Shown here: piece by piece, positions 16,164-25,111 of the stretch | Numbering within the stretch: the stretch's first letter is position 1 | How the letters are laid out: the number at the start of each line of letters is the position of its first letter | Assembly: GCA_934660915.1 (NCBI GenBank) | Contig: CAKUIF010000009.1 | Coordinates: 21,667-85,666 of the forward strand | From: an uncultured Olsenella sp. | GTDB lineage: Bacteria > Actinomycetota > Coriobacteriia > Coriobacteriales > Atopobiaceae | DNA length: 64,000 bases | Direction: 5' to 3' | Position numbers and translations under genes: made by a program | The notes under the pieces: model-generated | Databases searched by the model: none | What the model was told of the DNA's origin: nothing | Seen by the model: the letters and a program-made list of their open reading frames with translations, nothing else

Positions 16164-17653
16164 TGGGACGCTCGGTTGCCGTGCGCGCCGCCGCCCTGCG
16201 AGGAGTCGAGGCGATTCCTGTAACGGTGGAAGTCAGCCCCGGGGGAGGTGTCCCCGGGTTCGTCATCACGGGTGGAAACGATAGCCCGATATTCGATGCG
16301 GCCGTCCGGGTCAGGTGCGCAATGAGGGAGTGCGGCTTCGAGATCCCCCAGGTGCGCTACACCGTCAACCTTGCCCCAGCCGACATGAAGAAGGGCGGAA
16401 CCGCCTACGACCTTGCCATTGCGGTCGCGATTCTCATTGCCTCGGGGCAGATTCCTCCGAGGATTGCCGATGGCGCGGTCTTTGCCGGCGAGCTGGCGCT
16501 GAACGGGTGCGTCGAGCCGGTAAGAGGGGCGGCGGCCTATGCCTCGCTTGCCGCGTCGGGAGACCTTGACCTCATCGCCTCCTCGCGCACGCCCGCCTTT
16601 GGCGGAGAGCGAAGCAACATTATCGGCATCGAGAATCTGGGTCAGCTTAAAGGCGGTCTTGAGGGGCTCAGCAGAATCGTCGGCGTTTTCGACGAGGATT
16701 CCCGCGAGAGGTTCCTGGACGACTGCGGGCTTGATTTCTCCGATGTGGTGGATCAGGAGATTCCCAAGCGCGCGATGGTCATCGCCGCCGCCGGCAGGCA
16801 CGGGCTGCTCATGGTCGGGCCGCCAGGCGCCGGAAAATCAATGCTTGCCAAGCGCTTGCCGACGATCCTTCCTCCGCTCACGGCCGAGGAGCGGGCAGAG
16901 ACCCTTCTTATCCATTCGGTCGCGGGACAGCCCCTCGATTCGATCGCGAGGGGCGTGCGGCCGTTTCGCGCGCCCCATCACTCGATCTCGCTCGGCGGAC
17001 TTGTTGGCGGAGGGCGACCGGTGCTGCCAGGAGAGCTCTCGCTTGCGGACAAAGGCGTCCTGTTCCTGGACGAGCTCCCTGAGTTCGCCGGCAACGTTTT
17101 GCAGTCCATGCGGCAGCCGATGGAAGATCGGGAGGTGAGGATCGTGCGTGTTGATGGCGTCTACACTTTCCCCTGTGACTTTCAGCTTATTGCCGCCGCA
17201 AACCCGTGCCCCTGCGGCCATTTGGGGGACCCAGGGCATTCCTGCACCTGCAGCCCCTCCAGGGTCCAGAGCTATCAGAACAAGATAGGTGGCCCGCTCA
17301 TGGACCGAATCGACGTCGTGTGCGACGTCGCGAGGCCCTCGGAAAAGAACATCATCCGCGGCGGCAAAGGGATGGGCTCCTCAGAGATGCGCGAACTTGT
17401 TGCGAACGCCCGCGAGTTCAGGTCATGGCGCACGTCTCGCGAGGGGGAGCAGACAGGCCCCGGCGGCGCCCGCCTTGAGGACGGTGCCTGCGCGATGTTT
17501 GAGGAATACGCGGCCCGGCTTAGGCTCGGTGGCCGTGCGATTGTGCGCATAGCGAGGGTCGCCAGAACGATCGGCGACCTTTCGGAACACGAGCTCGTTG
17601 GGGAACAGGACGTGGTCGAGGCATTGGGTTTTCGATCGAGGGCGACGCTTTAG
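16163..17653 (+). CDS. comM: ComM/YifB Mg-chelatase-like AAA+ ATPase
   Basis: AAA+ helicase of the ComM family, which promotes branch migration during natural transformation. The 496-aa protein has the N-terminal Lon-like/ChlI-fold half, Walker A GPPGAGKSMLAKRLP near 220, Walker B VLFLDELPEF, and the Cys-rich NPCPCGHLGDPGHSCTCS insert typical of the family. It is followed by dprA, another transformation gene, which supports a DNA-uptake module. Confidence 0.93.
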   Translation: MGRSVAVRAAALRGVEAIPVTVEVSPGGGVPGFVITGGNDSPIFDAAVRVRCAMRECGFEIPQVRYTVNLAPADMKKGGTAYDLAIAVAILIASGQIPPRIADGAVFAGELALNGCVEPVRGAAAYASLAASGDLDLIASSRTPAFGGERSNIIGIENLGQLKGGLEGLSRIVGVFDEDSRERFLDDCGLDFSDVVDQEIPKRAMVIAAAGRHGLLMVGPPGAGKSMLAKRLPTILPPLTAEERAETLLIHSVAGQPLDSIARGVRPFRAPHHSISLGGLVGGGRPVLPGELSLADKGVLFLDELPEFAGNVLQSMRQPMEDREVRIVRVDGVYTFPCDFQLIAAANPCPCGHLGDPGHSCTCSPSRVQSYQNKIGGPLMDRIDVVCDVARPSEKNIIRGGKGMGSSEMRELVANAREFRSWRTSREGEQTGPGGARLEDGACAMFEEYAARLRLGGRAIVRIARVARTIGDLSEHELVGEQDVVEALGFRSRATL

Positions 17654-17661
17654 GGGTGCTT

Positions 17662-18564
17662 ATGAAAAGCTACGATGACGGACGATGGGAGATCGGTATC
17701 GACGATCCCGAGTATCCCCCTGCATTCGCAGAGCTTGCAAATCCTCCGGGAGTAATTTATGGGGTGGGTGATGCCTCTTGCCTGCAAACGCCTTGCTTAG
17801 GCATTATCGGTGCCCGCAGGGCCACTCCCTACGGCCTCGCCATCGCCTCTATGGCCGGGCGCGTCGCTGCGGAAGGCGGCGTCTGCGTTGTCTCTGGAGG
17901 GGCCATGGGATGCGACGCCTCTGCCAGCAGGTCGGCTCTTGCCGCCGGCGGCAGCACAATCGTTGTCTCTGGGTGCGGCGCGGACACGGTATACCCAAGC
18001 ACCTCCGAGGATGTTTTCCGAGGCGCGGCAGAGGGCGCGGGGGCAGTCATATCGGCGGAGCGTTGGGGCATGGGGCCCCGTCGCTACGCATTTCCAAAGC
18101 GCAACGCGCTTATCGCCGCGCTCTCAAGATGCCTTGTCGTCACGGAGGCGGGGCCAAGGTCGGGAACCATGGGCACCTCCGACGCCGCCATCGAGCTCGG
18201 CAGGACGGTGTACGCGATCCCTGGGTCGATCTTCTCGTTAAACTCAAAGGGCACGAATTCCCTCATAGCGGAGGGCGCGAAGATCATTCCTGACGAGGAA
18301 TCACTCGCCCTTGCCATATCGCTGGATTTCGGATTCCTGAGGCTCCAATCCGAGCGGCCTCAAGAGGAGGCTGATGACCTGATGGCTGCGCTATTGGCGT
18401 CTCCTTCCCGACCCGATGAGCTCGCCGATGCCTTGGGAGCCGATGTCATGGCAATCCTTCGAGAGCTTACCGGACGCGAGGCAAGAAACCTTGTGGAGCG
18501 ACTGCCGGATGGAAGGTATGCGCCTTCGCAAACGTATCTATTGGGGCACAATGTAGACATTTGA
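17662..18564 (+). CDS. dprA: DprA/Smf DNA-processing protein
   Basis: Loads RecA on incoming single-stranded DNA in transformation. The Rossmann-like core shows GIIGARRATPYG, VVSGGAMGCDA and AFPKRNALIAALS, then SGTMGTSDAAIELGR. A C-terminal winged-helix-like region (DELADALGADVMAILREL) follows. The ATG at 17662 is spaced well from AGGGG; an in-frame GTG at 17656 is an alternative. The dprA-trmFO order is common in Gram-positives, though topA is missing between them. Confidence 0.92.
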   Translation: MKSYDDGRWEIGIDDPEYPPAFAELANPPGVIYGVGDASCLQTPCLGIIGARRATPYGLAIASMAGRVAAEGGVCVVSGGAMGCDASASRSALAAGGSTIVVSGCGADTVYPSTSEDVFRGAAEGAGAVISAERWGMGPRRYAFPKRNALIAALSRCLVVTEAGPRSGTMGTSDAAIELGRTVYAIPGSIFSLNSKGTNSLIAEGAKIIPDEESLALAISLDFGFLRLQSERPQEEADDLMAALLASPSRPDELADALGADVMAILRELTGREARNLVERLPDGRYAPSQTYLLGHNVDI

Positions 18565-18597
18565 CGTCATCGGCGCCCGCGCCGGGAAGGGGATTGC

Positions 18598-19923
18598 ATG
18601 TCTTCGAAGGTCACCGTCGTCGGTGCCGGCCTCGCCGGTTCGGAGTGCGCGCTGCAGCTCGCTCGCAGGGGAATCCACGTGAGGCTCATCGAGCAGCGGC
18701 CTTGCCATCCTTCTCCCGCACACCATACCGACGGGTTCGCCGAGCTCGTTTGCTCCAATTCCCTCAAGTCCACCAAGCCTGATTCCGCCGCCGGCCTGCT
18801 CAAGCGTGAGCTGGACGGCATGGGGTCTTATCTTCTGGGCTTTGCTCGTCAATGCGCTGTTCCCGCTGGCGGAGCCCTTGCCGTCGATAGAGAGCGCTTC
18901 AGCGCCATGGTGACGACTTCCGTCTGCTCGGATTCCCTCATCGATGTCGTGAGGCAGGAAGCCCTTGAAATACCTGAGGGCCCCTGCGTCATCGCCGCCG
19001 GCCCTCTTTGCTCCGAGGCCCTGTTTTCGGCGGTCGAGTCTGCGGTCGGGGAGGGGCACATGTCGTTCTTCGACGCCGCGGCGCCCATCGTCTCCGCCGA
19101 ATCCATCGATCGGACAATCGCCTTCTCTCAGTCCCGTTATGAGGAGGGGATCGGCGATTATCTCAATTGCCCGATGAATAGGGAGGAGTACGAGGCATTT
19201 ATCGATGCGCTTCTCGGCGCTTCGCGCGTGATCGGGCGCGATTTCGAGCAGAAGGATCTTTTCTGCGCGTGCCAGCCTGTCGAGGAGGTCGCCCGCACCG
19301 GCCGCGATGCCATTCGCTTCGGGGCGCTTAAGCCCGTCGGCCTTACCGACCCGAGGACGGGCCATCGTCCGTGGGCTGCTGTCCAGCTTCGCGCTGAGAC
19401 TGCTGATGCGCTCGCCTATAACCTCGTCGGTTTTCAAACTAACCTGACCTGGCCCGAGCAGCGCAGGGTCTTCCGCATGATTCCCGGCCTCGAGGACGCC
19501 GAGTTTCTGCGTTACGGCGTCATGCACCGTAACTCCTTTGTCGACTCGCCGCATGTGCTAGACAAGACCTTCAAGATTCCTGGTACCCAGGCCCGCCTTG
19601 CAGGACAGATTTGCGGCACCGAGGGGTACGTGGAGGCGATTGCGTCGGGTCTTCTTGCCGCGTTGAACACGTATGCCGACCTTTCCGGTTTTGAACCTGT
19701 CGAGCTGCCTAAAACAAGTTCTTTCGGCGCGCTCGTCTCCTACGCAACCGATCCCGCCACCAAGGACTACCAGCCCATGCACGTCAATTTCGGTATCGTG
19801 CCCCCGCTCGAGACCCATGTTCGCGACAAGGTCCGTCGCCGCGCGGAGCTTGCCGCCCGTGCCGAGTGCGATTTCGATGCGTATCTTGCCTCGCGGCCGG
19901 AGCTGTTCGCCGTAAGCGAGTAA
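18598..19923 (+). CDS. trmFO: Methylenetetrahydrofolate--tRNA-(uracil-5-)-methyltransferase TrmFO
   Basis: Folate- and FAD-dependent enzyme that makes m5U54 in the T-loop of tRNA. The 441-aa protein begins with the FAD-binding VTVVGAGLAGSECALQLA. It has the GidA-like GFAELVCSNSLKS segment, the CPMNREEYEAF motif with its conserved Cys, and the C-terminal GTEGYVEAIASGLLAA. Its stop overlaps the start of the next gene by one base. Confidence 0.95.
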   Translation: MSSKVTVVGAGLAGSECALQLARRGIHVRLIEQRPCHPSPAHHTDGFAELVCSNSLKSTKPDSAAGLLKRELDGMGSYLLGFARQCAVPAGGALAVDRERFSAMVTTSVCSDSLIDVVRQEALEIPEGPCVIAAGPLCSEALFSAVESAVGEGHMSFFDAAAPIVSAESIDRTIAFSQSRYEEGIGDYLNCPMNREEYEAFIDALLGASRVIGRDFEQKDLFCACQPVEEVARTGRDAIRFGALKPVGLTDPRTGHRPWAAVQLRAETADALAYNLVGFQTNLTWPEQRRVFRMIPGLEDAEFLRYGVMHRNSFVDSPHVLDKTFKIPGTQARLAGQICGTEGYVEAIASGLLAALNTYADLSGFEPVELPKTSSFGALVSYATDPATKDYQPMHVNFGIVPPLETHVRDKVRRRAELAARAECDFDAYLASRPELFAVSE

Positions 19924-20834
19924 TGAGCTCCCTCGACACATATATCGATGCGTATGTTACTCAGCTCACGGGTGTCAGGGGCCTTTCGGAGAACACCCAG
20001 AAAGGCTATGCCAGCGACCTGGCCGATTACGCGCGCTGGTGCGAGAGAAGAGGCGTCGACGCTCTCAACGTGACGCATAAGGAGCTCCGCGCCTATTTGG
20101 CGGAGCTGTCTCGCGCTCGGTACGCTACGACAACCATCAATCGCAGGCTCTCGGCTATACGAGGACTGTATAACTGGATGTCTCTTCACGGCGGGGTTTC
20201 CTCCGACGCCGCGTCCTCGGTCGCGAGCCCTAAGGTCGCGCGAGTGTTGCCCAAAACAATGACGGACGTCGAGGCGTCGCGTTTGCTCGGCGATTGCGAC
20301 GCGTCCTGCCCGGCCGGTCTTCGTGACCGAGCGTTTCTTGAGCTTCTTTACGCGAGCGGCGCTCGAATCTCCGAGGTCTCCCGGCTCGACGTGGGATCCA
20401 TAGACTTTGCGGGCGGCACGGTCAAGCTTTTCGGTAAGGGAGCAAAGGAGCGGGTAGTTCCTCTCTATGATCTCGCCCTCGATTGGGTCGCGCGTTACGT
20501 TCGGGAGGCGCGCCCCGCGCTTCTTGCCCGCGCTAACTCAAGCCGCAAGAAGGACGACCTGGCATTGTTCGTCTCTACGAGGGGCGGGCGCATGAGCGCG
20601 GACGCGCTGCGCACCGTGTTCGAGCGCCATGCCGTTCACGCGGGGCTCGATCCTGCCCTCACCCCGCACGCCATGCGGCACACGTTTGCCACCGAGCTGC
20701 TCTCTGGGGGAGCCGACCTGCGAAGCGTGCAAGAGCTTCTTGGCCACGAGAACCTCTCCACCACGCAGATCTACACCCATCTTTCGGTCGAACGCCTCAA
20801 GGACGCCGCACGCGCCTCCCATCCCCGCGCCTGA
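19923..20834 (+). CDS. xerC: XerC/XerD-type tyrosine recombinase
   Basis: Chromosome-dimer resolution recombinase, 303 aa from the ATG at 19923. The N-terminal SAM-like domain (LSENTQKGYASDLADYARW) precedes the catalytic domain with Arg in YASGARISEVSRL, Lys in FGKGAKERVVPL, HAMRHTFA, LGHENLSTTQIYTH and the Tyr nucleophile. Coupling to trmFO and position before rpsB match the usual xerC locus; XerD cannot be fully excluded. Confidence 0.9.
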   Translation: MSSLDTYIDAYVTQLTGVRGLSENTQKGYASDLADYARWCERRGVDALNVTHKELRAYLAELSRARYATTTINRRLSAIRGLYNWMSLHGGVSSDAASSVASPKVARVLPKTMTDVEASRLLGDCDASCPAGLRDRAFLELLYASGARISEVSRLDVGSIDFAGGTVKLFGKGAKERVVPLYDLALDWVARYVREARPALLARANSSRKKDDLALFVSTRGGRMSADALRTVFERHAVHAGLDPALTPHAMRHTFATELLSGGADLRSVQELLGHENLSTTQIYTHLSVERLKDAARASHPRA

Positions 20835-20840
20835 CCTGCT

Positions 20841-20892
20841 ATTTCAGCCTGTCTGATTTGGCAGTCTTTTTTGCCTGTCTGGAAAGACTGCC
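20841..20892. repeat. Left REP-like palindromic repeats
   Basis: One full 26-base unit (20841-20866, core CAGCCTGTCTGATTTGGCAG) is followed after a T-run by a shortened unit GCCTGTCTGG-AAAGACTGCC. They directly follow the xerC stop and may also form its terminator. Confidence 0.75.
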
Positions 20893-20938
20893 TTTGCATA
20901 GATTCGCCCTCCGTCAAAAACTCGTCGAAAGGCCTGCT

Positions 20939-21739
20939 ATGTGTCCTCTTAAAAAGCGATTTTCCAACAGCGGAATCCATCACGTCATGACCAGGGGGAC
21001 GGGCCGTCAAATCATTTTTGAGGATGACTGTGACAGGAGATGGTTTCTTGAGCGCCTGGCATCTTATTCAGATGAGGACGATATTTCGGTGCTCGCATAT
21101 TGCCTCATGCCGAACCATGTGCACATGCTCCTGCTTGATTCTGAAGGCGCTCTTTCCCATATGCTTCACAAGCTGCTCTCGGCATACGCGCATTATTTCA
21201 ATAATCGTCACCGCAGGACGGGGCATCTTCTGGAGGCTAGGTTCGTGAGCAAAAGCGTCGAGACGGACGCTTACCTGCTCGAGGCGGTGAGATACATTCA
21301 CGATAATCCCGAGAAGGGCGGTATCTGCTTGGCAGCGGATTATCCGTGGAGCAGCTTTTCCGAGTACGTTAGCGAGCCGAAGATTTGTGACACCTCCTTG
21401 GTTATGGATTGCCTTGGCTCGGTTGAGGTCTTTTCGGCCTTTTCGTGCGCCGCGGGCGACAAACTGTATTCGCTTCCCGACAGAAGGGCGGGCTGGTCTC
21501 CCGATGAGCTGCTCGAGGAGGCGAGTTCGATTCTTACGTATGCGCTGGGTGTTCAGCCTGATGAGGTCAAGAGATTAAGTCCTACTCGACGTGACGATGC
21601 TGTCAGCCTGCTTCTTAACTCTGGGTTTAGCCACAGGCAAGTCGAGAAGATCTGTGGCATCGGCAGATGGACGATTTCAAGAATTGCCGCCGTTGCCAAG
21701 TCAGACAGGCAAAAAGAGCTGCCAAATCAGACAGGCTGA
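20939..21739 (+). CDS. REP-associated tyrosine transposase (Y1/HUH, RAYT-like)
   Basis: Single-strand transposase of the IS200/RAYT superfamily, 266 aa from the ATG at 20939. The HUH metal motif is in CLMPNHVHMLLL. The Tyr region lies in LLSAYAHYFNNRHRRTGHL. LEAVRYIHDNPEKGGI and YPWSSFSEYV are family boxes. A helix-turn-helix-like C-terminus (FSHRQVEKICGIGRWTISRI) precedes the last 13 or so residues, which are encoded by the flanking palindromic repeat. The longer upstream frame overlaps the left repeat and is not used. Confidence 0.9.
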   Translation: MCPLKKRFSNSGIHHVMTRGTGRQIIFEDDCDRRWFLERLASYSDEDDISVLAYCLMPNHVHMLLLDSEGALSHMLHKLLSAYAHYFNNRHRRTGHLLEARFVSKSVETDAYLLEAVRYIHDNPEKGGICLAADYPWSSFSEYVSEPKICDTSLVMDCLGSVEVFSAFSCAAGDKLYSLPDRRAGWSPDELLEEASSILTYALGVQPDEVKRLSPTRRDDAVSLLLNSGFSHRQVEKICGIGRWTISRIAAVAKSDRQKELPNQTG

Positions 21740-21768
21740 AATGACTGCCAAATCAGACAGGCTGAAAT
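21695..21768. repeat. Right REP-like palindromic repeats
   Basis: Three tandem copies of CAGACAGGC-type units, two of them near identical (21721-21742 and 21743-21768). The first two overlap the transposase 3' coding end and supply its TGA stop. Confidence 0.75.
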
Positions 21769-21811
21769 CGCAGGTGAAAAAGATGTGAAGGTTGTGAGGG
21801 ATAAACAAGGC

Positions 21812-21839
21812 TCGACAGCGGGGTCGTTGCTGCTATACT
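21812..21839 (+). promoter_or_regulatory. Promoter of the rpsB-tsf operon
   Basis: TCGACA (21812-21817), 16 bases, TATACT (21834-21839). It lies about 160 bases upstream of rpsB. Confidence 0.65.
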
Positions 21840-22000
21840 AATCAGCTGTTGTGCACAAGCACGGCATGCCGGCAACCGGCCGGCACCATCTCACACGCGC
21901 GACGACCCGCCTGCCGTGGTGCCCGAAGGCGAATAGCCAGGCCTCGGGTGGCAGTTCACGGGGATGACCTCGCGCGGAGGACCAACCACAGGAGGTTACC
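21840..22000 (+). promoter_or_regulatory. Long structured leader of rpsB
   Basis: About 160 bases between the promoter and rpsB, GC-rich with several short self-complementary stretches (for example GCCGGC/GCCGGC near 21870). No open frame of note. rpsB leaders in other bacteria bind S2 for autoregulation, so this may do the same; the match to a named leader family was not established. Confidence 0.35.
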
Positions 22001-22735
22001 ATGGCTAAGATTACTATCCAGACCCTGCTCGACGCCGGCTGCCACTACGGTCACCAGACCCGTCGCTGGAACCCCAAGATGAAGTCCTACATCTTCGGTG
22101 AGCGTAACGGCATCTACATCCTCGACCTCAAGCAGACGATGTACGGCCTCGACTCCGCCTACACCTTCCTCAAGGAGACCGCTGCCAAGGGCGGCAAGAT
22201 CCTCTTCGTCGGCACCAAGAAGCAGGCCCAGGAGCCCATCTCCCAGCAGGCCGAGCGCTGCGGCATGCCCTGGATCAACCAGCGCTGGCTCGGCGGCATG
22301 CTCACCAACTTCGTGACCATGCGCTCCCGTATCTCCCGCATGGAGGAGCTCGAGGCCATGGTCGAGGACGGCCGCATGGCTACCCTCCCCAAGAAGGAGC
22401 AGGCCCTTCTCGGCAAGGAGCTCGACAAGCTCCAGAAGAACCTCGGCGGCGTCCGCGACATGACCAGCCTGCCGCAGGCCATCTTCGTCGTCGACTCCAA
22501 GCGCGAGGAGATCGCCATCCGTGAGGCCAACCGCCTGCACATCCCCGTCGTCTCCCTGCTCGACACCAACTCCGACCCCGACGTCGTCGAGTACGGCATT
22601 CCCGCCAACGACGACGCCATCCGCTCCGTCGCCCTCATGTGCGAGATCGCTGCCGACGCCGTCCTGGCTGGCACCGGCAAGGAGCAGATCACCGCTGAGG
22701 AGATGTCCGCTACCGAGGCTCCCGTCGCCGAGTAA
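22001..22735 (+). CDS. rpsB: 30S ribosomal protein uS2
   Basis: Small-subunit protein, 244 aa. N-terminal TLLDAGCHYGHQTRRWNPKM, GGKILFVGTKKQAQEPI and WINQRWLGGMLTNF are uS2 hallmarks. The ATG follows a strong AGGAGG. The C-terminal tail is short and acidic. Co-transcribed with tsf, 52 bases downstream. Confidence 0.98.
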   Translation: MAKITIQTLLDAGCHYGHQTRRWNPKMKSYIFGERNGIYILDLKQTMYGLDSAYTFLKETAAKGGKILFVGTKKQAQEPISQQAERCGMPWINQRWLGGMLTNFVTMRSRISRMEELEAMVEDGRMATLPKKEQALLGKELDKLQKNLGGVRDMTSLPQAIFVVDSKREEIAIREANRLHIPVVSLLDTNSDPDVVEYGIPANDDAIRSVALMCEIAADAVLAGTGKEQITAEEMSATEAPVAE

Positions 22736-22787
22736 CGCCGACTTCATCGGCTCGTCTTATTAGAATCCCCAACTAGAGGAGAAGAAC

Positions 22788-23657
22788 ATGGCTCAGATTA
22801 CCGCCGCGCTCGTCAAGCAGCTCCGCGAGATGACCGACTCCCCGATGATGGAGTGCAAGAAGGCCCTCGTCGAGGCTGAGGGCGACCTCGAGAAGGCCGT
22901 CGACGTCCTGCGCACCATGGGCATCGCCAAGGCCGTCAAGCGCGCTGGCCGCGACACCAACGAGGGCACCATCGCCACCTTCGTTTCCGAGGACGGCAAG
23001 ACCGGCGCCATCCTCGAGCTCTCCTGCGAGACCGACTTCGTCGGCACCAACCCCAAGTTCACCGGCTTTGCCGCCAAGCTTGCCCAGGTTGTCGCCGAGC
23101 AGAACCCTGCCGACGTTGAGGCTCTCAAGGCCTGCACCTTCGAGGGCGAGACCGTTGACTCCGCTCTCACCGAGATGATCCACGTCATCGGCGAGAACAT
23201 GAAGGTCCTGCGTTTCCAGCGCCTTGCCGTTGAGAACGGCGCCCTTGCCAGCTACATCCACCTCGGCGGCAAGATCGCCAACATCGCCGTCTTCGAGTTC
23301 AACAACGCAGAGACCGCCGCTGCCGACGAGTTCAAGACCTTCGCCCACGACGTCGCGATGCAGATTGCCGCTACTGCGCCCGTCGCCGCTTCCCGCGACG
23401 ACGTCCCGGCCGAGACCATCGAGCACGAGCTTTCCATCTACAAGGCCCAGGCTGCCGAGTCCGGCAAGCCGGAGGCCATCCAGGAGCGCATGGCTCAGGG
23501 CCGTCTTGAGAAGTACTTCAAGGAGTTCGTCCTCTGCGAGCAGGAGTTCGTCAAGGATTCCTCCGTCACCATCGACGGCCTCGCCAAGAAGACCTCCAAG
23601 GACCTTGGCGACGACATCAAGGTTAAGTCCTTCGTCCTTTACCGCTTCGGCGAGTAG
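22788..23657 (+). CDS. tsf: Elongation factor Ts
   Basis: Nucleotide-exchange factor for EF-Tu. The 289-aa protein has the N-terminal UBA-like module (ALVKQLREMTDSPMMECKKA) with the TDxPMMEC motif and the core segment ELSCETDFVGTNPKFTGFA. It is preceded by AGAGGAG and followed by a strong terminator. Confidence 0.98.
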   Translation: MAQITAALVKQLREMTDSPMMECKKALVEAEGDLEKAVDVLRTMGIAKAVKRAGRDTNEGTIATFVSEDGKTGAILELSCETDFVGTNPKFTGFAAKLAQVVAEQNPADVEALKACTFEGETVDSALTEMIHVIGENMKVLRFQRLAVENGALASYIHLGGKIANIAVFEFNNAETAAADEFKTFAHDVAMQIAATAPVAASRDDVPAETIEHELSIYKAQAAESGKPEAIQERMAQGRLEKYFKEFVLCEQEFVKDSSVTIDGLAKKTSKDLGDDIKVKSFVLYRFGE

Positions 23658-23678
23658 TCGCTTTAATCATTGATTTTT

Positions 23679-23712
23679 AGAGCCGGCCGCGTTTGACGCG
23701 ACCGGCTCTTTT
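23679..23712 (+). terminator. Terminator after tsf
   Basis: AGAGCCGG arm (23679-23686) pairs with CCGGCTCT (23702-23709), with additional CGCG/CGCG pairing, then TTTTG. Separates rpsB-tsf from pyrH. Confidence 0.85.
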
Positions 23713-23837
23713 GTGTGCAGTGGCGTATGCTTTCGGTCGGGCGGGGGTCAACCCGCCCTCGTCTGTTAAACTTTCATTTTGGCAACGTAATATGCGTGCG
23801 CACGCCCGTCGGTGCGTCCGTTCTAATGGAGGCTGAA

Positions 23838-24563
23838 TTGTCAGACCTTAGGTATAAGCGCGTCCTGCTCAAGCTTTCCGGCGAAGCCCTTATGGGTAAT
23901 CAGGAGTTCGGTATCGATCCCGCTGTCCCGGCTCGCCTTGCCGAGGAGATTCGTCCCGTGTTTGACGCCGGCGTCCAGATCGCGGTCGTTATCGGCGGCG
24001 GCAACATCTTCCGCGGCGTCCAGGTTGCGGCCGGTGGCATGGATCGAGCCCAGGGCGACTCGATGGGCATGCTCGCCACCGTAATGAACGCCCTCGCGCT
24101 TCAGGACACGTTTGAGCATGCCGGTATGGACAGCCGCGTCATGAGCGCCATCTCCATGCGCCAGATTGCCGAGCCCTATATCCGCCGTCGCGCGATTCGC
24201 CATATGGAGAAGGGGCGCATCGTCATCCTCGCGGCCGGCACCGGCAACCCGTTCTTCACCACCGACACCGGCGCCGCCCTTCGCGCGTGCGAGGTCAATG
24301 CCGAGGTCCTCATGAAGGCCACCAACGTCGACGGCGTCTACGACTGCGATCCCAAAAAGAACGCTGATGCCGTTAAGTACGAGAAGGTCACCTATGACGA
24401 GGTGCTCACCAAGAACCTTAAGGTCATGGACGCGGCTGCGATTGCGCTGTGCCGCGACAACAAGATGCCGATCATGATCTTCGACATCAACGCCGAGGGC
24501 GGTTTCCGCAAGGCCGTCGAGGGCGAGAACGTCGGAACCATCGTCTACGAGAAGGAGAATTAG
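23838..24563 (+). CDS. pyrH: UMP kinase
   Basis: Phosphorylates UMP to UDP. The amino-acid-kinase fold shows VLLKLSGEALMG, VVIGGGNIFRG, ILAAGTGNPFFTTDTGAALRA (in two pieces) and the C-terminal GENVGTIVYE. The TTG at 23838 is preferred because GGAGG ends 5 bases before it and the protein then begins SDLRYKRVLLKLSG; an in-frame ATG at 23826 is too close to the same ribosome site. First gene of a run through ispG. Confidence 0.94.
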   Translation: MSDLRYKRVLLKLSGEALMGNQEFGIDPAVPARLAEEIRPVFDAGVQIAVVIGGGNIFRGVQVAAGGMDRAQGDSMGMLATVMNALALQDTFEHAGMDSRVMSAISMRQIAEPYIRRRAIRHMEKGRIVILAAGTGNPFFTTDTGAALRACEVNAEVLMKATNVDGVYDCDPKKNADAVKYEKVTYDEVLTKNLKVMDAAAIALCRDNKMPIMIFDINAEGGFRKAVEGENVGTIVYEKEN

Positions 24564-24564
24564 C

Positions 24565-25110
24565 ATGAGCCAGTACACCGATTTTGCGCAGTCCCACATG
24601 GATAAGGCCCTTGACGCCCTGAAGAGCAACTTCTCTCGCGTGCGTTCCGGCCGTGCGAACGCGCACATCCTCGATCCGATCAAGGTCGATTATTACGGCC
24701 AGCCCACGCCGATCACGCAGCTCGCCGGCGTGAAGGTCCCCGAGGCCTCCATGCTCGTCATCGAGCCGTGGGACAAATCCTCCCTCAAGGCTATCGAGAA
24801 GGCCATCGAGGCTTCCGACCTCGGCATCACTCCGTCCAATGACGGCATCTCCATTCGCCTTCCGTTCCCCCGCCCGACCGAGGAGCGTCGTCGCGAGCTT
24901 GCCAAGGAGTGCTCTAAGCTCGCAGAGGACGCCCGCGTCGCCGTCCGCAACGTCCGCCGCGATGCCAACGGCAAGGTCGAGCGCGACGAGGAGCTCCCCG
25001 AGGACGAGGCGACTCGCGAGAAGAAGGCAATCCAGAAGCTCACCGACACCTATGTCGCAAAGATCGAGGACATGCTCAAGACCAAGACCGCCGAGATCAT
25101 GGAGATCTAG
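24565..25110 (+). CDS. frr: Ribosome recycling factor
   Basis: Releases ribosomes from mRNA after termination, with EF-G. The 181-aa length is standard, with SRVRSGRANAHILDPIKVDYYG, INPSNDG-type GITPSNDGISIRLPFPRPTEERR in two parts, and the C-terminal helix RDANGKVERDEELPEDE. One base after the pyrH stop. Confidence 0.97.
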   Translation: MSQYTDFAQSHMDKALDALKSNFSRVRSGRANAHILDPIKVDYYGQPTPITQLAGVKVPEASMLVIEPWDKSSLKAIEKAIEASDLGITPSNDGISIRLPFPRPTEERRRELAKECSKLAEDARVAVRNVRRDANGKVERDEELPEDEATREKKAIQKLTDTYVAKIEDMLKTKTAEIMEI

Positions 25111-25111
25111 C

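Larger units (their letters stand above)
20841..21768 (+). mobile_element. REP-associated transposase element with palindromic ends
   Basis: A transposase gene is bracketed by inverted REP-like repeats. The 26 bases at 20841-20866 are the exact reverse complement of 21743-21768, and further partial copies occur at 20873-20892, 21695-21710 and 21721-21742. The element sits between xerC and rpsB without disrupting either. No target-site duplication was found. Confidence 0.8.
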
